From: JANQMY01 sp965227095
Lineage (GTDB): Bacteria > Pseudomonadota > Alphaproteobacteria > JANQMY01
NCBI GenBank assembly: GCA_965227095.1
Contig: CBDDFL010000001.1
Span: 930,001-994,000 of the forward strand
Reading direction: 5' to 3'
Length of the DNA stretch: 64,000 bases
Under the pieces are notes generated by a model. That model made no database searches, was not told the DNA's origin, and saw only the letters and a program-made list of their open reading frames with translations. This document shows, in pieces, positions 1 through 7,887 of this stretch (the stretch's first letter is position 1; each line of letters starts with the position of its first letter). The position numbers and the translations under genes are program-made.

Positions 1-1
1 T

Positions 2-1882
2 GAAAAATGGGTGTCGTCCGACCTAAAAGCGTCTTTGGTTGTTGCTGAACTTGACCCGATATTTCTGAATGAGGGCAGTCCATCTGCCTACAGACAAATA
101 GCGGTCGATTTCGAAGAACAAATCCGCGCGCCCATGGCGGCCGAAGGCTACACCATCTATGTGCAGGGGCGGCCCTTCGAAATCGCCGATGAAACCAATG
201 TTTGGTACACCAGCCGCCTATTGGTGGTGGCGTCGCTGGGCTTTATGGCCATTGGCCTTTTGTTGATGGTAACGCCCCGGTCAACCGCCTTTGTCATGTT
301 CTGTCCGTCGCTCGCAGCTGTTTGGGCCGTGGGGACAGGCCAAATGGTGGGCATTGAAATGACCGCCTCGTTCCTGGTGATTTCCGCGATCGTCTTTCTC
401 ATGGGGGTGCTGGATGGCGCCTTGCGGGCCCATCGTTACGAAGATGCGAAACGCAAAGCCCATGGGCCGGATCAGGCGGCAGGGCGGTCCATGCACGCGG
501 CTTTTGGTGTGCCGCTCGTCAACTATCTGGTCTTTGGGTTTTTCATTGCCTCTTGGTCGTTCTTTCAAGTGAACAGCCTGCGGGGACAGGCCTTGTTTGG
601 GGTCATCAGCCTCAGCTTCACCATGTTTTCGACCATTGTGCTCCTGCCGGCTTTATTGGGCTGGCGGGGCCCGTCCCATCCCGCCAGCCGGGGCCAATCG
701 ATCCGCCATCGATTGAAGCCCTTCAAAACCGCCAGCCGGGTGGTGGTGCCCGTGGTCGCGGTTCTGTTCAGCTTGGTGCTGTTTTCCCTGGCCTTTCCCT
801 TGCCGCAAGATGTGAAGGCATGGCGCATGTTCGGCCTCACCGAAGGGATAGCCGCGAAGCGGCTTAACGCACCCGAAACATTCGATGCCTGGTTTCCCAA
901 ATCCGCCAATCCGGCGGTGGTTTTTGTGGAAACGAACAGCGAAGGCTGCGCGGATCCGCAAACCATCGACTATCTCGACCGCTTATCGTGGCGGCTGGCT
1001 AATTTGGATGGGGTGGCGACCGTGCAGGCCCTGCCTTTTGAAATTCGGACCATGTTCGCGGGTTGGCAGGGGAATGATCTGCGCAAGGTCACCGTGCCGG
1101 TCAGCGACAGTGCGCTGGTGCAAGTACTGGGCTCCATGAACAATGCCAACCAATTGAGTTTTGGCTGTCGTATCTTCCCCATACGGATCTTCTTGAAGGA
1201 CCGCTCGCCCGCCATCGTATCTGATGTGAACGAGGCACTGGACGCCTTTCAATTGGAACAACCAATGGCGGGCGTGAAAGTTTCCGCCATATCCGGGCCC
1301 ACGGCCTTAGGCGCGGTCGAACCGATCCTGTCCACAAAAGGCATTTATCAGACTTGGCCCACGCTCATTTTTGGCCTGTTGATTTTGATGTTCGCGATCT
1401 TCCGGGATTGGCGCGCTCCGGCCATTGGCGTGGTCATCATCGGAACGTTTGTGGGTATTTTACTGGTGATCGGACCGTTCGGGGCGTCCGGTGCCCTACC
1501 GGCGGATATCCCCGTCTTCCTCATGTCTGTCGGGCTTGCGGCGACCATGCTGGTCTATGCGGTGGGGGCCATGGAAGGGTTCGAGGATGACAGCGAAACC
1601 GAAAAGCCGCCGGGCCTTTATCACATTATGATGGTGTGGTGGCCGTGGCTTGCCACCATGGTAACCATGCTGGCCACGTTCTGGATCTGGACATTGGCGC
1701 CGTTCGACCTGACTGCCGATGCCGGACGATTGGTGTTCACGGTCACCTCTATCGCCTTGGTGCTCACTGTGGTGGCGGTGCCGGTTTTGTGGATTATCTT
1801 CGGAAAGATCCGGCTGGACTCACTCATGGTTCATCCGCCTGCGGATGAAGGCTCAGCCGCGCAGCGACATCCCCACGGCTGA
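2..1882 (+). CDS. RND/MMPL-family exporter, C-terminal part (5' truncated by window edge)
   Basis: The reading frame is open from the first bases, so the true start lies outside the window. About 625 residues are visible. The pattern is that of the second half of an RND-superfamily permease: a block of about six hydrophobic helices (roughly residues 65-265 of the visible part), a periplasmic domain of about 200 residues, then five more helices before a short charged tail. Such proteins are inner-membrane, proton-driven exporters of lipids, hopanoids or hydrophobic drugs; the substrate cannot be read here. The last 30 bp overlap the convergent HAD gene. The family call is good; MMPL/HpnN versus other RND branches is not resolved. 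Confidence 0.75.
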   Translation, partial: EKWVSSDLKASLVVAELDPIFLNEGSPSAYRQIAVDFEEQIRAPMAAEGYTIYVQGRPFEIADETNVWYTSRLLVVASLGFMAIGLLLMVTPRSTAFVMFCPSLAAVWAVGTGQMVGIEMTASFLVISAIVFLMGVLDGALRAHRYEDAKRKAHGPDQAAGRSMHAAFGVPLVNYLVFGFFIASWSFFQVNSLRGQALFGVISLSFTMFSTIVLLPALLGWRGPSHPASRGQSIRHRLKPFKTASRVVVPVVAVLFSLVLFSLAFPLPQDVKAWRMFGLTEGIAAKRLNAPETFDAWFPKSANPAVVFVETNSEGCADPQTIDYLDRLSWRLANLDGVATVQALPFEIRTMFAGWQGNDLRKVTVPVSDSALVQVLGSMNNANQLSFGCRIFPIRIFLKDRSPAIVSDVNEALDAFQLEQPMAGVKVSAISGPTALGAVEPILSTKGIYQTWPTLIFGLLILMFAIFRDWRAPAIGVVIIGTFVGILLVIGPFGASGALPADIPVFLMSVGLAATMLVYAVGAMEGFEDDSETEKPPGLYHIMMVWWPWLATMVTMLATFWIWTLAPFDLTADAGRLVFTVTSIALVLTVVAVPVLWIIFGKIRLDSLMVHPPADEGSAAQRHPHG

Positions 1883-2497
1883 TTCAAGCTCCGTCAAGGC
1901 CACGTCCGGATCTGTCACCTTGATGGTCGTCATGCCCAAGGCCCGCGCGGGCTTACAGTTGATGCCCAAATCATCCAGATACACTGCGTCGTTTGGCTCG
2001 ATTTCCAGCTTTTCACACATCAGCTGATAGATGCGCGGATCGGGCTTGCGCATGCCGATCTTGCTGGATTCGATGACTTCGTGGAACAGGGTCATCACCT
2101 CTGCCACGGCTTTGGCCTTTTCATGGGTGCGGGCCATGCCGGCGCCTTCGCCTGCGGGCACATTGTTGGTGATGCAGCCGGTCTTGAAGTTCTGCGACAC
2201 GATGCCAAGGGCGGTTACCATGGCCGGGCGAATGTCGCCGGCCAGCAGGGCGATCACATCGGCCCCAGGCACGCGGTGGCCTTGGGCATCAGATTCCTGC
2301 GCGAACTTCTGATCGAATTCCTCTGCGGTGATTTCGCTGCGCTCAAACAGCGCCCAGGCATTGGTGTCGGGATCGGTGGCGTTGATGCCCCGGATAAAGT
2401 CCGTCGGCAGGCCGTTTTCCGCTTCATAGCGGTTAAATGCTTCAAACGGGCTGGAGGTCAGCACGCCGCCAAAATCCCAAATCACTGCTTTAATCAT
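1853..2497 (-). CDS. HAD-family hydrolase (HAD-IA type)
   Basis: A 214-residue HAD phosphatase or dehalogenase-like enzyme. Motif I is WDFGGVLTSS near residue 7 (nucleophile Asp8, with Gly in place of the usual second Asp, as is common in the epoxide-hydrolase-N-terminal-like HAD branch). Motif II is the TNN near residue 114, motif III the Lys in GMRKPDP near 153, and motif IV YLDDLGIN near 172. A helical cap lies between motifs I and II. The loss of the second Asp argues against a classical phosphatase, so the substrate stays open. A GAAGGAC Shine-Dalgarno precedes ATG. The 3' end overlaps the RND gene tail to tail. Confidence 0.85.
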   Translation of the reverse strand: MIKAVIWDFGGVLTSSPFEAFNRYEAENGLPTDFIRGINATDPDTNAWALFERSEITAEEFDQKFAQESDAQGHRVPGADVIALLAGDIRPAMVTALGIVSQNFKTGCITNNVPAGEGAGMARTHEKAKAVAEVMTLFHEVIESSKIGMRKPDPRIYQLMCEKLEIEPNDAVYLDDLGINCKPARALGMTTIKVTDPDVALTELESAVGMSLRG

Positions 2498-2583
2498 ATG
2501 AGGTCCTTCGCACTAAATTTGGGCGCCATATGATAGGGTTTGGCCATAAAAATAAAGGGGCAAGCCTTAAAGGGGGCGTGGAC

Positions 2584-3507
2584 ATGATCACAGCGTTCGT
2601 CAGGTTCCTTGCTTTTGTTGGGTTTGCCGCAATTGCTGCGGTTGCAGGATTTGCTTATTTCGGCATTCCGAAGGGTTTTTTGACCGTCGCTGAGAAATCA
2701 GACCCGCCGCTGATCGACTTAGAAGATCTTGCCTACGACCCTTGGAAATATGACGGCAAGACCATCCGCGTGCGTGGGTTTTTCGACGAGTGCACTTCCT
2801 ACTCATGTTCAATTTGCCCAAGACGTGAAAATCTAGAATTCAAGCAAGACAAAGATGAGTGTATGGGCGTTAGTTTTGGGCAGCCTGGCTTTTATCCAGA
2901 TCCGCTCGATTTACGACCGGACCTCGACCAACTTGTTCAGAATCGAGGCATTGGTCTCTTTGAAGAAAATGTTGAGTTCTCAGAAACAACGCTTGAAGCT
3001 GTGTACGATGCAAAATGTTCCGGAGTGAAAGAAGGGTTAAAGCGAGGACAGAGGGGACCTCCGCCTGTGCCAACCCCAGAGGGGGTTCTCGAAGAAATAG
3101 TCATTTGTCTTCATCGGGCATCCCAACTCGTGGAGGCCAGAATCTTAAAAGTTCATCGGTGGTTTCCGGCAAATGAATTCGATCATATCTCGTACAGCGA
3201 TGACTATCTCGTCGAACCCTCAGAAGAAACAAGAGTGGAGCTCGAGCAGGCTTTTCAACAAGCAGAGTATTCACGGACTGACGATGATTGGCCAAAACCA
3301 GACTTCTTCTTTGTCGAGAAAAGTGAAGAGGGGCCCGCCAATGGCAGTGAGATCGCCGGCGGAGTGTGTATTTGCCTTCTTGACGAATGTCGCCAAGATG
3401 ATTGGCCTGTCCGCTTGGCACACGCGTATTTGCGAACAGCTAATCCGTACCGATGTTATTTTGCTGAGCGTATTCAACAAAGATGGAAGTTCTTTGTGAA
3501 TCAATGA
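2584..3507 (+). CDS. hypothetical membrane-anchored cysteine-rich protein
   Basis: About 307 residues, not recognised. I chose ATG 2584 because an AAGGGGG sequence lies just upstream and the N-terminus then opens directly with a hydrophobic segment (FLAFVGFAAIAAVAGFAYF), a signal anchor or signal peptide. The rest is hydrophilic and acidic. A cysteine cluster near residues 58-80 (CTSYSCSICP, then C about 15 residues later) and further pairs (CICLLDEC near 277) suggest disulfides or metal binding outside the cytoplasm. Base composition is clearly more AT-rich than the neighbours, with less biased codon use, which hints at recent acquisition. No function is assigned. Confidence 0.6.
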   Translation: MITAFVRFLAFVGFAAIAAVAGFAYFGIPKGFLTVAEKSDPPLIDLEDLAYDPWKYDGKTIRVRGFFDECTSYSCSICPRRENLEFKQDKDECMGVSFGQPGFYPDPLDLRPDLDQLVQNRGIGLFEENVEFSETTLEAVYDAKCSGVKEGLKRGQRGPPPVPTPEGVLEEIVICLHRASQLVEARILKVHRWFPANEFDHISYSDDYLVEPSEETRVELEQAFQQAEYSRTDDDWPKPDFFFVEKSEEGPANGSEIAGGVCICLLDECRQDDWPVRLAHAYLRTANPYRCYFAERIQQRWKFFVNQ

Positions 3508-3607
3508 AACTGCTTGAATTCCCCGGCGTGGTCATGGCGATGAAGGCGAAGGACCCGCCAAGTGTAATGCTCAAAAAAACCAGCACGCGCGCAACGAGAT
3601 AGATCAT
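3440..3607 (-). CDS. possible small membrane peptide (55 aa)
   Basis: A 55-codon frame whose ATG overlaps the TGA stop of the nuclease-like gene (ATGA), the arrangement expected for translational coupling. Its first 25 residues are hydrophobic (MIYLVARVLVFLSITLGG and onward), consistent with one membrane segment. Its 3' end overlaps the oppositely oriented hypothetical gene by 68 bp. There is no recognised family, and conservation in relatives would be needed to believe it fully. Confidence 0.3.
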   Translation of the reverse strand: MIYLVARVLVFLSITLGGSFAFIAMTTPGNSSSFIDSQRTSIFVEYAQQNNIGTD

Positions 3608-4065
3608 TCACCCTCCGCTGAGGCCGGTAGCGGGGCTTGGGCCCAGAGGCCGCGGCCACGGGCCCGCGCATTGGATTCCGCGAAGGTGTAGATACCGCCC
3701 GATTCCGCGCGGTTATCGCGTGCAAGGCCGGCATTCACCAACAGGCTGCCCAAATCCGCCGGGCTTAAAGTGCACCGCCCGGTGACATAATGTTCCGCTT
3801 CATGGGCCACTTCTTCGCAATAGATCGGGTGTTGCTGCGTCAGCTCACGGAGCATTTGTTGGGCAAGCGCACGGCAATTGTCCGTGGTGCCGTCAATGAC
3901 GCAAACCGACCCCGGCGGTGGCGGGTCGATGCCCCATAACCGGATGGTGGTGGTGCCCATCATCACCGCATTGGCGGCCACCACTTTGCCGTATCCGTCC
4001 ATATCGGCCCGCGCCGCAACCGGAAACACAAGGGCCGCCATTACCAATATCAAAACCTTACGCAT
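3604..4065 (-). CDS. exported thermonuclease-like (SNase-fold) protein, probably without the catalytic Glu
   Basis: About 153 residues from ATG 4065, which opens directly with a signal peptide (MRKVLILVMAALVFPVAARA). The mature part follows the staphylococcal-nuclease layout: an IRLWGIDPPPPG strand-turn near residue 40, and near the C-terminus GLARDN... and the SNARARGRGLW helix. In active enzymes the first motif is usually IDxPE, giving the calcium ligand and the general-base Glu; here that Glu is replaced by proline. Three or four cysteines suggest disulfides. Likely a non-nuclease or strongly altered member in the periplasm. It is divergent from the acyltransferase gene. Confidence 0.6.
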   Translation of the reverse strand: MRKVLILVMAALVFPVAARADMDGYGKVVAANAVMMGTTTIRLWGIDPPPPGSVCVIDGTTDNCRALAQQMLRELTQQHPIYCEEVAHEAEHYVTGRCTLSPADLGSLLVNAGLARDNRAESGGIYTFAESNARARGRGLWAQAPLPASAEGE

Positions 4066-4201
4066 GGGTGCGCCAATCCAACTAATTTCATTCGTTTGCC
4101 CACTGTCGTAGGCCAAGGTGTCGGAATTGGGGTTTCAAATCGGTCGAAATGTGGCATTTGACCGGTGGACTAGGACGAACGGGGAGTTAAAAGGCGCAAA
4201 C

Positions 4202-5113
4202 GTGGCGACGGTGTATCTATTTTTTGTGCGCACGGGGCAGTGGCTGGTGGCAGCCCTTGCTTCCGGCATATTCGCCATCGCGCGGCTCTTTCCCTGGCAA
4301 TCCAGCTCTAATTTTGGCGGCTGGGTGGCCCGTAAAATCGGTCCGAAGATCAAAGTGAGCCGACGCGGTCGCGCCAATATCGCGGCGGCCTATCCCGAAA
4401 AATCGCCGGAAGAAGTTGAGGAAATACTGGAAGGGGTTTGGGAAAATCTGGGCCGCACGGCGGCGGAATACCCGCATCTTGACCGCATTTGGGATTATGA
4501 TCCGGACTTTCCCGACCGCTTCAACCGTATTGAAGTGAATGGCATCGACAATTTTCTGGCGCTGCGCGACAGCGGCAAGCCCGCCATTGTGTTCACCGCT
4601 CATCTGGCCAATTGGGAATTGCTGGCAATCTGTGCCGCTCAATACAATTTGCCCATTGCGGTGATCTTTCGCCGCCCGAACAACCCCTATATCAACCGCC
4701 TGATCCATCGCATTCGTGGGGCGAATATGGGCACCTTGTTACCGTCCGGGCTCGGAGCCGCGATGGCCGCGTCGAAGGTACTCAGTGAAGGCGGCCAAGT
4801 GGGCATCCTGGTGGATCAGCATTTTACGCGGGGGCCGGTACTGCCCTTCTTTAACCGCCCCGCCCATACGCCGCCCACATTGGCCAAGCTTGCCCGCCGG
4901 TTTGAATGCCCTGTTTATGGCGCCCATGTGGAACGCCTGCCGGGCAATCGTTTCCGCCTCACCATTTCCGATCCGCTTGAGATGCAGAAAACGGATTCTC
5001 GCGATGCGGACATCAAAGCCAATATGGCGAAAGTGAATGAAATGGTGGAAGGCTGGGTGCGGGCGCATCCGGACCAATGGCTGTGGCTGCACCGCCGCTG
5101 GCGGGCGGATTAA
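4202..5113 (+). CDS. LpxL/HtrB-like lysophospholipid (lauroyl) acyltransferase
   Basis: About 303 residues of the LPLAT family that transfers acyl chains to lipid A or related lipids at the inner membrane. Seen: one N-terminal hydrophobic helix (VAALASGIFAIARLFPW), the catalytic block HLANWE near residue 130, the RRPNNP substrate motif near 155, and ILVDQH near 205, all as in LpxL. GTG 4202 is preceded by AAAAGGCG and gives the usual N-terminus; an upstream GTG at 4118 would add 28 residues and crowd the promoter region shared with the divergent nuclease-like gene. Lipid A acylation is the likely role; ornithine-lipid or another acceptor cannot be excluded. Confidence 0.85.
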   Translation: MATVYLFFVRTGQWLVAALASGIFAIARLFPWQSSSNFGGWVARKIGPKIKVSRRGRANIAAAYPEKSPEEVEEILEGVWENLGRTAAEYPHLDRIWDYDPDFPDRFNRIEVNGIDNFLALRDSGKPAIVFTAHLANWELLAICAAQYNLPIAVIFRRPNNPYINRLIHRIRGANMGTLLPSGLGAAMAASKVLSEGGQVGILVDQHFTRGPVLPFFNRPAHTPPTLAKLARRFECPVYGAHVERLPGNRFRLTISDPLEMQKTDSRDADIKANMAKVNEMVEGWVRAHPDQWLWLHRRWRAD

Positions 5114-5134
5114 GCTATCAGTGTACACACATAC

Positions 5135-5707
5135 TTAGTTGTTTGAATGCAAGACCGCGATGACGCTTTTTGTTAGGTCGTCGCTGAATGTGCTCAACGG
5201 TTCAACAATGCGTCCGAACATTTTAAAGGTGACGACCTGCAGGACAACGCCAAGTGCCATCCCGGCCAGAAGGTCTGCATTCCCCGGTTTAATTTCACCA
5301 GCATCCATGGCTTTCTTGATCACGCGCACCACCACGTCAACCGGATTGGCGAGGTTGTCCGCGTAGAGTGCCAAAAATCTGTTGCCGTTCATGTGGTGAT
5401 AGCGAAAGAGGCTCCAGTCGCGATCCGCCATGGTGCAGTAGGCTTCGGTGATGGCACGCGCCTTGTCATCAATCGAGATGTGTTTCGATTGTGCGTCTTC
5501 TAAGGCTTCCGCCAGCATCACATGTTGTTGGTCAAACAAGCTGTGTGCGATTTCATCCTTGCTTTCAAAGTGGCGATACAGAGCCCCGTCGGATAGGCCG
5601 ACGGCCCGCGCAATCTGTTTTGTACTGGTTTCAACAATGCCGTTCTCAACAAAAAGGCCGAGGGCGGCGCGTTCTATGCGTTGCTTGGTATCCGTTCGTC
5701 GAGGCAT
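5135..5707 (-). CDS. TetR/AcrR-family transcriptional regulator
   Basis: 190 residues. The N-terminal helix-turn-helix occupies about residues 7-53 (IERAALGLFVENGIVETSTKQIA, then GLSDGALYRHFESK). The C-terminal ligand-binding domain resembles small lipid- or drug-responsive TetR proteins. The gene ends tail to tail near the acyltransferase gene. A short inverted repeat 36 bp upstream of its ATG is the likely self-operator. No obvious partner gene is adjacent, so the ligand and regulon are unknown. Confidence 0.88.
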   Translation of the reverse strand: MPRRTDTKQRIERAALGLFVENGIVETSTKQIARAVGLSDGALYRHFESKDEIAHSLFDQQHVMLAEALEDAQSKHISIDDKARAITEAYCTMADRDWSLFRYHHMNGNRFLALYADNLANPVDVVVRVIKKAMDAGEIKPGNADLLAGMALGVVLQVVTFKMFGRIVEPLSTFSDDLTKSVIAVLHSNN

Positions 5708-5742
5708 GGGTGGCTCCCTTGTTTTCAGCAGGCATTAAAAAT

Positions 5743-5762
5743 AAGTGATTGTTCACTCACTT
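5743..5762. promoter_or_regulatory. candidate TetR operator
   Basis: AAGTGA (5743-5748) and TCACTT (5757-5762) are perfect inverted arms around 8 bp. The inner GTGA/TCAC pair (5745-5748, 5753-5756) gives a second, nested dyad. It lies upstream of the TetR start at 5707, where a repressor would block its own promoter. Assignment rests on position and symmetry only. Confidence 0.45.
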
Positions 5763-5875
5763 CAAGAGATTTTTTCATAGGCCACCTGGGGAACTTTGTA
5801 AGATATTGAAATTTATGAAAAATTTACCACGATTCAGGTTTTTGCCGCCGTCACAATAATGCCTAGATTTGGCCC

Positions 5876-6066
5876 AGCGCGTGCCCCAAACAGCACCGAT
5901 ATTGAGATCGTTGGCGGCGCCGATCGGAACTCACAATTAGGTCCGGTTAACAAGCCCCCCCAGCCCCCCCGGGTCTGCAATTTGCGCCGGTCGGCAAAGC
6001 CAACATGTCTGTCTCCTCACCTGCCGGGCGGCCTCACGTAATGTGGGTGCCGCCCGGTCCATTTTT
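5876..6066 (+). ncRNA. candidate small RNA, about 190 nt, unknown family
   Basis: A promoter-like TTGCCG (5842-5847), 16-bp spacer and TAGATT (5864-5869) would start transcription near 5876. The unit ends at a long terminator hairpin (6024-6057). No ribosome-binding site or credible ORF lies between, and the nearest upstream plus-strand gene ends at 5113. Internal hairpins are visible (GATCG/CGATC around 5899-5918). It does not match the 4.5S, tmRNA, RNase P or 6S hallmarks I know, although the length would suit a 6S RNA. Confidence 0.35.
6024..6066 (+). terminator. strong intrinsic terminator
   Basis: The left arm CCGGGCGGCCTCAC (6024-6037) pairs with GTGGG (6043-6047) plus GCCGCCCGG (6049-6057), with one bulged T at 6048 and a GTAAT loop. 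A T-rich run (TTTTT within 6062-6066) follows. No plus-strand coding gene ends nearby, so it most likely ends a non-coding transcript. Confidence 0.75.
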
Positions 6067-6168
6067 CTGTCTCTCTTTTCGTTCCGCCCCTTGATCGACA
6101 CAGTTGGATTGTCTATCTAGCCTCGACTTCAAACCGCCTGTGTGTCGATTCGCGGAACGTGCCAAAGC

Positions 6169-7149
6169 ATGACGTCTTCATCTTCTCCGATGATCTCCAT
6201 CAGAAACCTTGTGAAGCAGTTTGGTCCCTTCACCGCTGTGGATGACATTTCATTCGATGTGGCGAAGGGAGAGGTCTTGGGGTTCCTGGGGCCCAACGGC
6301 GCCGGTAAGTCCACCACCATGAAGATGATCACCGGGTTTTTGTCGCCCACAAGCGGCGCCATTTCGGTGTGTGGCTTCGATGTAGAAGAGCAAGCGCAGG
6401 ACGCGCGCCGGTCCATTGGCTATGTGCCGGAAGGGGCGCCCGCCTATTCGGACATGACGCCCATCGAGTTTCTGTTGTTCATTGCGCAGGTGCGCGGGCT
6501 TTCCGGCGATGACGCGCGTAAAGCCGTCGACAGCGCTGCGGAGCGGACGGCCCTGGCCAATGTGTTGTACCAGCCGATCGAAACCCTATCGAAGGGGTTC
6601 AAACGCCGGGTTGGTCTGGCCCAGGCGATTTTGCATGATCCGCCCGTTCTGATCATGGATGAGCCGACCGATGGCCTCGATCCCAACCAGAAACATGCGG
6701 TGCGGGGGTTGATCTCCGATATGGCGCAGGAAAAAGCGATCATCATTTCCACTCACATATTGGAAGAAGTGGAGGCGGTGTGTTCCCGCGCCATGATTAT
6801 CGACCGCGGCAAGATCGTTGCCGACGGCACCCCGGCGGAGCTCACGGCGAAATCCAAACACCACAATGCCGTGACCATTACGCTACCGGAAAGCTTGGGC
6901 GAGACCCCATCAGACGTTTTGAAGAAAATAGACGGCGTGTCCAGTGTGAGCGTCTTGAAAGATGCCAATGGGCAAAACCGGTTTACCGTGTTCCCGTCAG
7001 ACGGCACCCTCCTGATCGAGAAGGTGACAGCACAGGCCGCCAGCGCGGGATGGGATGTGAAAGCGCTCTACGCCGAAGAAGGGCGCTTGGATGACGTGTT
7101 CCGCACCCTTACAACGTCAGATGCGGATGTGGGGGGAGCGGCGTCATGA
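6169..7149 (+). CDS. ABC transporter ATP-binding protein (GldA-like)
   Basis: About 326 residues, cytoplasmic ATPase of an ABC-2 type system. Seen in order: Walker A GPNGAGKST near residue 40, signature LSKGFKRR near 136, Walker B VLIMDEPTDGLDP near 160, and the H-loop STHILEEVEAVCSR near 197. A C-terminal extension of about 90 residues is typical of GldA/NatA-type ATPases. ATG 6169 is preferred; GTG 6142 and ATG 6190 are alternatives. The stop codon overlaps the permease start (ATGA), and the order ATPase, permease, GldG-like, DUF4340 recurs in proteobacteria as one operon of unknown substrate. Confidence 0.92.
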   Translation: MTSSSSPMISIRNLVKQFGPFTAVDDISFDVAKGEVLGFLGPNGAGKSTTMKMITGFLSPTSGAISVCGFDVEEQAQDARRSIGYVPEGAPAYSDMTPIEFLLFIAQVRGLSGDDARKAVDSAAERTALANVLYQPIETLSKGFKRRVGLAQAILHDPPVLIMDEPTDGLDPNQKHAVRGLISDMAQEKAIIISTHILEEVEAVCSRAMIIDRGKIVADGTPAELTAKSKHHNAVTITLPESLGETPSDVLKKIDGVSSVSVLKDANGQNRFTVFPSDGTLLIEKVTAQAASAGWDVKALYAEEGRLDDVFRTLTTSDADVGGAAS

Positions 7150-7880
7150 CCGAAATGATGGCGATCTTCCGGCGCGAGCTTGCAGGCTATTTCGCGACAC
7201 CGTTGGCCTATGTGTTTATCGTGATCTTCTTGTTCGCGACCATGAGTTTCACCTTTTATCTTGGTGACTTCTACAATCGCGGCGTGGCGGATTTGGCGCC
7301 CTTCTTCAATTTTCACCCCTGGCTTTATTTGTTTTTGATCCCGGCGATTGCCATGCGCTTGTGGGCCGAAGAACAGAAGTCCGGCACCATTGAACTCTTG
7401 CTCACCCTGCCTGTTCCATTGTGGGCAGCGGTCATGGGCAAATTCTTCGCGGCCTGGGTGTTTGCGGGCATTGCCTTGGCGCTGACTTTTCCCATCTGGA
7501 TCACGGTCAATTATCTGGGGGATCCCGACAATGGGGTCATCTTCGCCAGCTACATTGGCAGTTTTTTGATGGCGGGCGGGTTCCTCGCCATCGGGGCCGG
7601 TATCTCCGCCATGACGCAAAACCAAGTGATTGCCTTTGTGGTCACCGTGGTCGTGTGTTTTTTGTTCACGGTCAGCGGCCTGCCCCAAGTGCTCGATTTC
7701 TTTAGCGGCTGGGCACCGCAAGCCTTGTTATCGACCATTGCCTCGTTCAGCTTTCTGACACGGTTTGAAGCGATCAAATCCGGCGTGATCGATTTCCGAG
7801 ATATTGTCTATTTTGGGTCTTTGATCTGGTTGTGGCTTACCATCAATGCGGTCGTGATCGACCTGCGCAAAGCGTCGTGA
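7146..7880 (+). CDS. ABC-2 type permease (GldF-like)
   Basis: 244 residues with about six membrane helices, beginning MTEMMAIFRRELAGYFATPLAYVFIVIFL, the classic start of ABC-2 permeases in this operon type. The conserved RLWAEEQKSGTIELLLTLP loop near residue 70 is the coupling region that meets the ATPase. It starts within the ATPase stop codon (4-bp overlap) and is followed after 7 bp by the GldG-like gene. Its role is the membrane channel of the exporter; the substrate is not evident. Confidence 0.92.
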   Translation: MTEMMAIFRRELAGYFATPLAYVFIVIFLFATMSFTFYLGDFYNRGVADLAPFFNFHPWLYLFLIPAIAMRLWAEEQKSGTIELLLTLPVPLWAAVMGKFFAAWVFAGIALALTFPIWITVNYLGDPDNGVIFASYIGSFLMAGGFLAIGAGISAMTQNQVIAFVVTVVVCFLFTVSGLPQVLDFFSGWAPQALLSTIASFSFLTRFEAIKSGVIDFRDIVYFGSLIWLWLTINAVVIDLRKAS

Positions 7881-7887
7881 GGGGGCC

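Larger units (their letters stand above)
5763..6168. other. gene-free stretch between tetR and the ABC operon
   Basis: No convincing protein gene. A 60-codon frame (5859-6041) has no ribosome-binding site and a composition unlike the neighbours. The stretch holds a plausible promoter, a low-complexity C7-AG-C7 run (5955-5970) and a strong terminator, listed separately as a probable small RNA. The promoter of the ABC operon must lie in the last 100 bp. Confidence 0.5.

Noticed and set aside
5859..6041. 60-codon ORF in the gene-free stretch
   Set aside because: No ribosome site, proline-rich composition driven by the C runs, and it begins before the inferred transcript start.
7068..7721. 217-codon minus-strand frame within the ABC operon
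   Set aside because: It is a mirror frame of the ATPase and permease genes, rich in His/Gln/Glu, with no domain.
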